A model generated the notes under the pieces. It searched no databases. It was not told where the DNA came from and saw only the letters and a program-made list of their open reading frames with translations. This document shows, piece after piece, positions 1 to 6,573 of a DNA stretch of 6,653 nt. The stretch comes from Bryobacterales bacterium (GTDB taxonomy: Bacteria > Acidobacteriota > Terriglobia > Bryobacterales > Bryobacteraceae), in contig PLMF01000062.1 of assembly GCA_003142355.1 (NCBI GenBank), forward strand, positions 7,668 to 14,320, written 5' to 3'. How positions within the stretch are numbered: the stretch's first letter is position 1; each line of letters begins with the position of its first letter. Position numbers and translations under genes: made by a program.

Positions 1-1167
1 CACCAGGTGGTGGACTATCCGGAAATCCGGGTCGCTGTGGACCGCAGCAAGGCCGGGATGGTGGGCCTCACCCAGAGGGATGTGAGCACTAGCCTGCTGG
101 TATCGCTCAGCTCCAGCAGCCAGGTTTCTCCCACTCAATGGCTCGACTGGTCGACCGGCGTCACTTACAATGTGGCCGTGCAGACGCCGCAATACCGCAT
201 CGATTCACTCGCTGCCCTGATGCGAACGCCGCTGACCAGCCCCGCCGGCGCCATCCTCTCGACCACCCCGGCTTCGCTGGCGGGAACCGCCAACGCGGGG
301 GTCTCCGCCGTGGGCGCCGGGCCCAGCCAGGCCACGGCCGCCTATGGCAACCCCGGGACCATGACCGGCGGAGTCCAACTGCTCGAGAACCTCGCGGACG
401 TATCGCGCGGCATCGCACCCGAAATCGTAAACCACTACAACGTGCAACCGGTCTTCGACGTGTATGCCAACGTGGACCGCCGCGACCTTGGCGCCGTGGG
501 CTCGGCGGTCGAGAAAATCGTCCGGCAGGCTTCCCAAAACCTGCCGCGCGGCACCACCCTCGTCCTGCGCGGCCAGGTGACCACCATGGAGTCATCGTTC
601 TTCCGTCTGGGCCTGGGGCTGATTTTCGCCGTGGTGTTGGTCTATCTCGTGATGGCCGTCAATTTCCAGTCGTGGCTCGACCCGTTCATCATTTTGATGG
701 CCCTGCCGGGTGCCCTGGCCGGCATCGTCTGGATTCTCTTCATCACCCAGACCACCTTCAGCGTGCCCTCGCTCATGGGCTCCATCATGTGCATCGGCGT
801 GGCCACTGCCAATAGTATTCTGCTGGTGGTCTTCGCCAACGACCAGCGGGCCGAAGGTCTGGACGCGCGCGCGGCGGCGCTCTCCGCCGGTTATACTCGC
901 ATTCGTCCGGTGCTGATGACCGCCCTGGCCATGATTATCGGCATGTTGCCGATGGCCCTGGGGATGGGCGAGGGCGGGGAACAGAACGCGCCGCTCGGCC
1001 GCGCCGTCATCGGGGGCCTGATCCTGGCTACCATCACCACCCTGTTTGTGGTTCCATTGGTGTACAGTTTCTTGCGCCAGAAACCACCCGTCGATTACGC
1101 GCGCAGGATGGCCGAGGAAGAACACGAATACTTGCGGGACGACATGCCACCTGAGGACTTGCCATGA
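1..1167 (+). CDS. RND efflux transporter permease subunit, C-terminal half (5' end outside window)
   Basis: Inner-membrane, proton-driven pump subunit of a tripartite efflux system. The reading frame is open from base 1 (His-Gln-Val-Val-Asp-Tyr-Pro), so the start is upstream; about 388 codons are present out of the roughly 1,000-1,100 usual for the family. Codons 1-197 are the second periplasmic porter/docking region, including 'NHYNVQPVFDVYANV'. Five hydrophobic helices follow, at about codons 203-221, 229-250, 256-278, 304-322 and 333-355, matching TM8-TM12 of AcrB. Family motifs visible are 'GVATANSILLV' in TM10, 'RIRPVLMTALA' in TM11 and 'NAPLGRAVIGGL' before TM12. The Thr of LMT (bases 919-921) and the Arg before it match AcrB Thr978 and Arg971, but the AcrB Lys940 position reads Ala (808-810). 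Codons 82-125 form an Ala/Gly/Thr-rich insertion. The stop overlaps the adaptor start. Family assignment is very secure; HAE-like drug export versus another substrate is not decidable here. Confidence 0.95.
   Translation, partial: HQVVDYPEIRVAVDRSKAGMVGLTQRDVSTSLLVSLSSSSQVSPTQWLDWSTGVTYNVAVQTPQYRIDSLAALMRTPLTSPAGAILSTTPASLAGTANAGVSAVGAGPSQATAAYGNPGTMTGGVQLLENLADVSRGIAPEIVNHYNVQPVFDVYANVDRRDLGAVGSAVEKIVRQASQNLPRGTTLVLRGQVTTMESSFFRLGLGLIFAVVLVYLVMAVNFQSWLDPFIILMALPGALAGIVWILFITQTTFSVPSLMGSIMCIGVATANSILLVVFANDQRAEGLDARAAALSAGYTRIRPVLMTALAMIIGMLPMALGMGEGGEQNAPLGRAVIGGLILATITTLFVVPLVYSFLRQKPPVDYARRMAEEEHEYLRDDMPPEDLP
1153..1157 (+). promoter_or_regulatory. Shine-Dalgarno site for the adaptor gene
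   Basis: GAGGA lies 6 bases upstream of the ATG at 1164, inside the last codons of the permease. Together with the ATGA stop/start overlap it supports translational coupling of permease and adaptor and fixes the adaptor start. Confidence 0.6.
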
Positions 1168-2441
1168 ACCAGATCCATCCCACCGATGACCTGAAGCGCC
1201 CGGGGCCGTCGCGCCTCACTCTGCTGGTGCTCGCCCTGCTGCTGGTGGTGCTGGTGGCCGCCGGGTTTTTCGCCGGTTACCTGCCGCGGCGGCGTCGCGA
1301 ATCGGTGCTGGCGGCGGAATCGAAAGTCGCGGCGGACAGCCTGCCCGTGGTGAACGTGCAGAAAGTGAAGCGCGCGGAGGCCAAGACCAGCCTGGTCCTG
1401 CCGGGCAATATCCAGGCCGTCACGGAAGCGCCGGTCCTGGCGCGCGCCAGCGGCTATATCAAGCGGCGCTACGCCGATATCGGCGACCGGGTGAAAGAGG
1501 GGCAGGTTCTGGCCGAAATCGAAGCTCCCGAACTGAACCAGCAAATCCGCCAGGCCAAGGCCACGGTCGATCAGGCCAATAGCACGGTCGAACAGGCCCA
1601 AGCGGCGCTCCAGCAGGGCCACAGCAATGAGAACCTGGCGCGGGTGACCGCCCAGCGCTGGGAGAATCTTTCCAAGAAGGGCGTGGTTTCGCGCCAGGAG
1701 AACGACACCTACCAGGCGCAATGGGCTGCCCAACAGGCCAACATCCAGGCGCTCGAAAAGGCCGTCGCCGCGGCGCGTAACAATGTTTCCGCGGTGGAGG
1801 CCAACGTGGCGCGCCTCAACGATCTCCTGGCGTACCAGACCGTGCGCGCTCCGTTTGCGGGCGTCATCACGCTGCGTAACGTGGAGGCCGGAGTCCTCGT
1901 CAACGAGGGCAATACCCTGCTCTTCCGCATCGCCCAGACCGGCCGGCTGCGCACCTATTTGAATGTTCCCCAGGCCGATGCCGGGTCCGTGCGCGTGGGG
2001 CAGCAGGCCGTGCTCGTCATTCCCGATTTGCCGGGCCACGGGTTCCCCGGCGCCGTCACCCGTACCGCCAATGCGCTCGACCCCGCTACCCGCACCCTGT
2101 TGGTGGAAGTGCAGGTTTCTAACCCAAACGCCCTGCTGATGCCCGGCATGTACGCGCAGGTGGACCTCTCGGTTCCCAGGAAAAATCCTCCGCTGCTGAT
2201 TCCCGGCGACACCCTGGTGGTGCGCAGCGACGGCCCGCAGGTGGCCGTTGTGGCGCCCGACGGCCGCGTGCATTTCGCGCGCATCCAGTTGGGCCGCGAC
2301 TTCGGCGATCGCCTGGAAGTGCTCTCCGGTCTCGAAGACGGGCAGCAACTGGTGGTCAACCCCAGCGACGCCATCCGGGAAGGCGCCAAAGTGAAGCCGG
2401 TGGCGGCTCCGGGAACGGCGGCCCCGGCAAGCCATTCGTAA
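1164..2441 (+). CDS. Efflux RND transporter periplasmic adaptor (membrane fusion protein)
   Basis: A 425-residue HlyD/AcrA-type adaptor that links the inner-membrane permease to the outer-membrane channel. Residues 1-18 are cytoplasmic; 19-40 are one strongly hydrophobic anchor followed by Arg-rich PRRRR, so it is anchored by a helix and not a lipid (no lipobox Cys). Residues 80-122 are the first lipoyl half ('ASGYIKRRYADIGDRVKEGQ'), about 123-220 a Gln/Ala-rich alpha-hairpin coiled coil, 226-255 the second lipoyl half ('VRAPFAGVITLRNVEAG'), 256-335 the beta-barrel with 'LDPATRTLLVEV' and 'LLMPGMYAQV', and 340-412 the membrane-proximal domain. The tail is Ala/Pro-rich. Length is normal for the family. 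It starts within the permease stop (ATGA) behind a GAGGA site and ends 13 bases before the channel gene, so the three genes form one operon. Substrate is unknown. Confidence 0.95.
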   Translation: MNQIHPTDDLKRPGPSRLTLLVLALLLVVLVAAGFFAGYLPRRRRESVLAAESKVAADSLPVVNVQKVKRAEAKTSLVLPGNIQAVTEAPVLARASGYIKRRYADIGDRVKEGQVLAEIEAPELNQQIRQAKATVDQANSTVEQAQAALQQGHSNENLARVTAQRWENLSKKGVVSRQENDTYQAQWAAQQANIQALEKAVAAARNNVSAVEANVARLNDLLAYQTVRAPFAGVITLRNVEAGVLVNEGNTLLFRIAQTGRLRTYLNVPQADAGSVRVGQQAVLVIPDLPGHGFPGAVTRTANALDPATRTLLVEVQVSNPNALLMPGMYAQVDLSVPRKNPPLLIPGDTLVVRSDGPQVAVVAPDGRVHFARIQLGRDFGDRLEVLSGLEDGQQLVVNPSDAIREGAKVKPVAAPGTAAPASHS

Positions 2442-2454
2442 GAAGTCTCCCACC

Positions 2455-4344
2455 ATGTGCAAATCAAGTCTCAGCCCGGATTTCGTGGCGCAGGCACTCC
2501 TGCCTGCCGCGCCGGCACTCACACCGGCGCTCTTGCTACGCATTTTGCTTGCGTCTCTCCTCTGCGCGGGCCCAGGCATGGCCGCGCCCCAGGACAGCTT
2601 CCAGAACTCGCCGCGGGTCCACGAGCTGGTTCGCGCCGGCAACCTCTACCTGTCGCTTCAGGATGCGCTGGCGCTGGCCATCGAGAACAATCTCGATATC
2701 GAGCTCGAGCGCTCCGCTTTGCCGGTCGCGGACGCGGAGCTGCTGCGCGCCAAAGGCGGCGGCACGCTGCGCGGCTTGAACTTCACCCTGGCGGAAGCGC
2801 CCGCGGGCGTGGGCGGGACGCTCAGCCCCGTGCTAACCAGCGCCGCCGTCGTGGGGCGTGCCACCTCCGGAAGCTCCGTGACCACCAACGCGCTCGAATT
2901 GGGGGTGCTGGCCGCGCCGCAAACCAACCTGTCCATGCAGGGCGGCATTCCGCAATCGAGCGGGACCGTCGTGCCGGGCTACGATCCGGTGGTTGCCGGG
3001 CTGCTGAATTGGACCCACCAGACCGCGCCCGAGGTGAGCATCCAGACCACCAACACCCCCACCCTGGTGAGCAACACCACGCTCGCCAACGCCGGAATCC
3101 AGCAGGGCTTCTCCACCGGCGCGCAGGCGGCGCTCAGCTTCAGCAACAATCACCAGTCGGTTAATGCGCTGAATTATGGATACACTCCGTTTACCGCCTC
3201 GGGCCTCGGCTTCACCGTGACACAGCCGCTGCGGCGCGGTTTCGGAATGGCCCTCAACCGCCGGTTCATCCGCATTGCCGGAAATGAACGCAGAATAATG
3301 AGCCTGTTGTTCCAGCAGCAGCTCGTCGCCTCGGTCTACGGTGTGATTCGTCTCTATACCGATTTCGTGGCGCTTTACGAAGACCAGAAGGTCAAGCAGG
3401 AGACCGCGGCCCTGGCCGAGAAGCTCTACTCCGATACCAGGGCGCAGGTGGACGAAGGCACGCTCGCCCCGGTCGAGATGACGCGCGCCAACGCGCAGGT
3501 CTTCTCCACGCGCCAGGACCTCATCAATGCGCGCGGCCTGCTCCAGGAGGAAGAGGCCATCCTCAAGAACGTGCTGACCAGGCGCGGGAATGAAGACCCC
3601 GAGGTGCGGGCCGCGCACATCATCCCCACCGACACGCTGGCCATACCGGAGAAGGACGAGACCCGCCCCATTCAGGACCTGATCTCGGAAGCGCTGGCGA
3701 ACCGGCCCGACCTGGGGCAGGCGCGCCTGCAAATCGAGAATTCGCAGATCGGCCTCGAAGGCGCCAGGAGCGCCACCCGCCCTGAAGTCGACCTGGTGGG
3801 AACCATGCAGAATAACGGCCTGGCAGGCGCCGTGAACCCCTCCGCGCTGCCCAACCCCGGCTTCACCGGCGGATACGGCACGGTGCTCGAACAGGTGTTG
3901 GCGCGCAAGTACCCCACTTACGGGATCGGTCTGCAGATGTCCTTGCCCTTGCACAACCGGATTGCGGAGGCGGACCTGGCGCGCGATGAGCTGCAACTCA
4001 AGCAGTCGCAGATCCGCCTGCGGCAATTCGAGAACCAGGCGCGCCTCGAGGTGGAGGACGCGCTCATCGCCATGGGCCGCGCGCGTTCGTCCTATGAAGC
4101 GGCGGTCCAAGCGCGCAAGTTGCAGGAGGAGTCGCTGGCGGCCGAGCAGGCCAAGTTCGAGGTGGGAGCCTCCACCAGCTTTTTCGTCATCCAGTACGAG
4201 AGCTTGCTGGCCCAGGCGCGGTCCACCGAAGTCGCCGCCATGAGCTCGTACGTGAAGGCGCGAGCCGCCCTCGCGCGGGCCACCGGAACCATCTTGGACC
4301 AGAACAAGATCTCGCTCGACGCCGCCGTCAAGGGCAGGATGTAA
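2455..4344 (+). CDS. TolC/OEP-family outer-membrane efflux channel with long N-terminal insertion
   Basis: Outer-membrane duct of the pump, 629 residues against about 430-500 for typical TolC/OprM proteins. Residues 29-43 form a signal-peptide core (R-ILLASLLCAGPGMA, cleavage probably near Ala43/44). Cys37 is preceded by Leu, not Gly/Ala/Ser, so a lipoprotein is unlikely. Residues 65-97 are the first family helix ('LQDALALAIENNLDIELE'). About 105-245 is an extra Ser/Thr/Asn-rich stretch, 250-375 the first long hairpin with 'VTQPLRRGFG', and 405-612 the second repeat ('LISEALANRPDLGQARL', 'MSLPLHNRIAEADLARDEL') with long Glu/Gln/Ala/Arg helices. The ATG has only a weak AAGAAG (2440-2445) upstream. 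Codons 12-26 are made of a double hairpin, so the mature start could be later; TTG at 2533 would give a short compact signal peptide. Co-transcribed with the adaptor. Confidence 0.92.
   Translation: MCKSSLSPDFVAQALLPAAPALTPALLLRILLASLLCAGPGMAAPQDSFQNSPRVHELVRAGNLYLSLQDALALAIENNLDIELERSALPVADAELLRAKGGGTLRGLNFTLAEAPAGVGGTLSPVLTSAAVVGRATSGSSVTTNALELGVLAAPQTNLSMQGGIPQSSGTVVPGYDPVVAGLLNWTHQTAPEVSIQTTNTPTLVSNTTLANAGIQQGFSTGAQAALSFSNNHQSVNALNYGYTPFTASGLGFTVTQPLRRGFGMALNRRFIRIAGNERRIMSLLFQQQLVASVYGVIRLYTDFVALYEDQKVKQETAALAEKLYSDTRAQVDEGTLAPVEMTRANAQVFSTRQDLINARGLLQEEEAILKNVLTRRGNEDPEVRAAHIIPTDTLAIPEKDETRPIQDLISEALANRPDLGQARLQIENSQIGLEGARSATRPEVDLVGTMQNNGLAGAVNPSALPNPGFTGGYGTVLEQVLARKYPTYGIGLQMSLPLHNRIAEADLARDELQLKQSQIRLRQFENQARLEVEDALIAMGRARSSYEAAVQARKLQEESLAAEQAKFEVGASTSFFVIQYESLLAQARSTEVAAMSSYVKARAALARATGTILDQNKISLDAAVKGRM
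2489..2530. repeat. Tandem double hairpin, REP-like element at the 5' end of the channel gene
   Basis: Two perfect inverted repeats sit side by side: GCAGGCA (2490-2496) with TGCCTGC (2501-2507) around a 4-base loop, and GCGCCGG (2509-2515) with CCGGCGC (2524-2530) around an 8-base loop. They lie just after the start codon of the channel gene and encode the odd Ala/Pro/Leu-rich stretch before the signal-peptide core. From memory, similar peptide strings (such as GTPACRAGTH in the +3 frame) recur in short hypothetical proteins of Solibacter-like genomes, which would fit a dispersed repeat. With one copy in the window, its repeat nature is inference. Confidence 0.45.
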
Positions 4345-4379
4345 GGCCCAGCACCACCAGAAAAGGGGCTGCATTGGAT

Positions 4380-4385
4380 TACAAT
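4380..4385 (+). promoter_or_regulatory. Putative -10 element (TACAAT) of a near-leaderless promoter for the S9B peptidase gene
   Basis: TACAAT lies in a short A/T-rich dip (4372-4394) of an otherwise G/C-rich region, with 9 bases between it and the ATG at 4395. Transcription starting the usual 6-8 bases after the hexamer would give an mRNA with almost no leader, which agrees with the lack of a Shine-Dalgarno site before that ATG. No convincing -35 hexamer is seen around 4357-4362. An alternative reading is that AAAAGGGG (4361-4368) serves a TTG start at 4374. Confidence 0.4.
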
Positions 4386-4394
4386 CACTACACC

Positions 4395-6560
4395 ATGCTG
4401 AGGTTCACCGTTTACCTGTTGTTGGTCACGTCGGCTTTCGGCCAGAAGAAGCCCATTACACTCGATTCGATGAACGAGGGAGGCCGCGCGGGTGGCCGTG
4501 GCGGTGCGGCGGTTACTTGGGCTCCGGACGGCAAGACCTTCGCCTTCCGCCAGGGCCGTGGCCTCAGGGTCTATGACCCCGCCACCAGGAGTTCCAAAGA
4601 GCTGGTGGCCGTCGATGCCATGGATGCCGCCGCTATGAATCCCCCACCCGGCGACGGTCCCTTCGATTGGACCAACCGGCGTGTGCGTGCGGGCGGCCTT
4701 CAGTTCTCGTCTGACGGCAAGGAACTGCTCTATGTCGGCGCCGGGGACCTGTTCCTGGTTCACGTCGACACGGGCCAGTGGGACCAACTCACCAAGACGC
4801 CGGTTCCGGAGGCCGACCCCAAGCTCTCGCCCGATGGCAAGCTGGTCGCTTTTCGCCGCGGATGGGACCTGTACTCCATTGATGTCGCCACCCACAAAGA
4901 GATCCCGTTGACCACCAACGGCACCGAGACCCTCCGCAACGGCTGCCTGGACTGGGTCTATCCCGAGGAACTCGATCTGGGCACGGCTTTCTGGTGGTCG
5001 CCCGACTCGAAATCGATTGCGTACCTTCAGTTCGACACCAGTCGCGAGCCGATCTTCCCGCACGGGGATCTGCTTCGCACGCGGGCGCTGTACGAGCCGG
5101 AGCGATACCCACAGGCCGGCGAGAACAACGCCGACGTGCACGTCGGCGTGGTGGCCGCCGCCGGCGGACCTACCAGGTGGCTCGAAGTGGGCGATACGCG
5201 CCATGCCTATCTCATCGCACGCGCCGGCTGGATGCCCGATTCCAAAAGCGTCTACGTCATTCGCACCAATCGCGTGCAGAATCGCCTCGAGATGCTCGCC
5301 ATCGGCGCCGACTCCGGCGCGTCTTCCACCATCTTCCGCGAGTCCGATCCCTACTGGATCAATCTCCGCGGCGACGTGGAATTCCTCCAGGACGGCAAAC
5401 GGTTTCTGTGGACCAGCGAGCGCGACGGCTTCCGCCATATCTACCTGTACTCCATCGATGGGAAGAACGTGCGGCAGTTGACCAAGGGTTCCTGGGAAGT
5501 CACCGATGTCGCGGCCGTGAATGAGGCCGAAGCCGGCGGGCGCCTGTTTTATAGCTCCGACGAGCCTACCCCGCTCGAGCACCACTTCTACAGCATCGGC
5601 CTCAACGGCCAGGGTAAGCGCCAGCTCACGGCGGCCGGCTATACGCACACCATCTCGATAGGCCCCGGCGGCGCGTACTATCTCGATACCTCGTCCAACC
5701 TGGCCAATCCGCCCCGCACCACGCTGCACTCCGGCGACGGCGCGGAATTAGCCGTCTATCGCGAGGCTGACCGCACCCAACTGGAACAGTTCGAGGTTCT
5801 TCCCACTGAGATTGTGAAGTTCAACCTGCCCGATGGGACGCCCCTCTACGGGCGCCTCATCAAACCAGCCGGCTTCGAAGCCGGAAAAAAGTACCCGGCT
5901 GTCGTCACCGTCTACGGCGGGCCGGGCATTGACGGCCCCATCCACAATGCCTGGACGGCCATCTCCATCGACCAGGTGCTGGCGCACAAGGGCTACGTGG
6001 TCTGGCAATCCGAGAATCGCGGCATCAGGGGCCGCGGCCACGCGTTCGAGACCCCCGTCTACCGCAATTTGGGTGTGACCGAGTTGGCCGACCAGGTGGC
6101 CGGAATCAAGCACCTCGTCTCCCTGGGCTTTGTCGACCCCGCCCGCATCGGCATTCACGGCTGGAGCTATGGCGGCTTCATGACCCTCAACGCCATGCTC
6201 AATGCTCCGGATGTGTTCCGCTGCGGTTTCTCCGGAGCGCCGGTCACCAGTTGGCTCAATTACGACAGCATCTACACCGAGCGCTACATGGGCCTGCCGT
6301 CCGAGAACCCGGAGGGCTACCGGAACACGGCCCTGCCGCCCAAAGCCGCGAACCTGAAGGGGAAGCTCATGATCGCCCACAATTTCGAGGATGACAACGT
6401 TCTCTTCCAGAACACCCTGCAAGCCCTCGACGCGCTCGAGCTGGCGGGCAAGCAATTCGAGTTCATGCTGTACCCGCAGAAGGCCCACGGCGTGACCGGC
6501 GCCGCCTCCCGCCAGATGAACCGGATGATGGTGGATTTCTTCGACCGGAATTTGAAATAA
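4395..6560 (+). CDS. Secreted dipeptidyl peptidase IV-like serine peptidase (S9B family)
   Basis: Exported exopeptidase, expected to remove N-terminal dipeptides, usually with Pro or Ala second. From ATG 4395 it has 721 residues, typical for S9B. Residues 1-16 are a short signal peptide (MLRFTVYLLLVTSAFG, then QKK). About 25-460 form a beta-propeller with several 'PDGK/PDSK' blade repeats and the family string 'RYPQAGENNADVHVGVV'. The Glu pair that binds the substrate amino terminus is Glu191-Glu192 in 'DWVYPEEL'. About 470-721 is the alpha/beta-hydrolase domain: Tyr507 (oxyanion, 'VYGGPG'), nucleophile Ser591 ('GWSYGG'), Asp666 ('EDDNVLFQN') and His698 ('KAHG'). Ser-Asp and Asp-His spacings of 75 and 32 closely match human DPP IV (78 and 32). 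An in-frame TTG at 4374 would add seven residues (MDYNHYT); I prefer the ATG because it gives a standard signal peptide and the upstream bases look like a promoter. No lesions are seen. Confidence 0.93.
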   Translation: MLRFTVYLLLVTSAFGQKKPITLDSMNEGGRAGGRGGAAVTWAPDGKTFAFRQGRGLRVYDPATRSSKELVAVDAMDAAAMNPPPGDGPFDWTNRRVRAGGLQFSSDGKELLYVGAGDLFLVHVDTGQWDQLTKTPVPEADPKLSPDGKLVAFRRGWDLYSIDVATHKEIPLTTNGTETLRNGCLDWVYPEELDLGTAFWWSPDSKSIAYLQFDTSREPIFPHGDLLRTRALYEPERYPQAGENNADVHVGVVAAAGGPTRWLEVGDTRHAYLIARAGWMPDSKSVYVIRTNRVQNRLEMLAIGADSGASSTIFRESDPYWINLRGDVEFLQDGKRFLWTSERDGFRHIYLYSIDGKNVRQLTKGSWEVTDVAAVNEAEAGGRLFYSSDEPTPLEHHFYSIGLNGQGKRQLTAAGYTHTISIGPGGAYYLDTSSNLANPPRTTLHSGDGAELAVYREADRTQLEQFEVLPTEIVKFNLPDGTPLYGRLIKPAGFEAGKKYPAVVTVYGGPGIDGPIHNAWTAISIDQVLAHKGYVVWQSENRGIRGRGHAFETPVYRNLGVTELADQVAGIKHLVSLGFVDPARIGIHGWSYGGFMTLNAMLNAPDVFRCGFSGAPVTSWLNYDSIYTERYMGLPSENPEGYRNTALPPKAANLKGKLMIAHNFEDDNVLFQNTLQALDALELAGKQFEFMLYPQKAHGVTGAASRQMNRMMVDFFDRNLK
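5128..5149. repeat. Perfect 22-bp palindrome inside the peptidase gene
   Basis: The 11-base half ACGCCGACGTG (5128-5138) is followed with no spacer by its exact reverse complement (5139-5149). It encodes NADVHVGV of the propeller domain. The sequence shows the symmetry directly; whether it does anything is unknown. Confidence 0.5.
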
Positions 6561-6573
6561 ACGTAAACGCCTT

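Noticed and set aside
864..873. Alternating CG run (five repeats), possible Z-DNA or simple repeat
   Set aside because: Short and explained by Ala/Arg codons in a G/C-rich gene.
2545..2565. Possible lipoprotein cleavage at Cys37 of the channel protein
   Set aside because: The residue before Cys is Leu, and a lipobox needs Gly, Ala or Ser there; an ordinary cleavage site near Ala43/44 fits better.
1095..2642. Long open frame of 515 codons on the minus strand, antisense to the adaptor gene
   Set aside because: It is a mirror of G/C-rich third positions in the real gene. Its translation is His/Arg/Gly-rich with no recognisable domain, and it crosses the boundaries of three well-supported plus-strand genes.
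4345..4373. Possible terminator between channel and peptidase genes
   Set aside because: Only a 4-bp GCCC/GGGC pairing with a long loop and no T run; too weak to call.
2833..4374. Minus-strand open frame of 513 codons antisense to the channel gene
   Set aside because: Same codon-bias artefact: no motif, signal or membrane segment, and it is fully opposite a recognisable TolC-family protein.
4092..5729. Minus-strand open frame of 545 codons spanning the channel/peptidase junction
   Set aside because: It covers the ends of two real genes, has no domain pattern, and its composition fits antisense translation of G/C-rich codons.
5869..5884. Perfect 16-bp palindrome CCGGCTTC/GAAGCCGG followed by six A residues, looking like a terminator
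   Set aside because: It lies inside the peptidase gene in a conserved stretch before the catalytic domain. The run after it on the plus strand is A, not T, so it does not match an intrinsic terminator in either direction.
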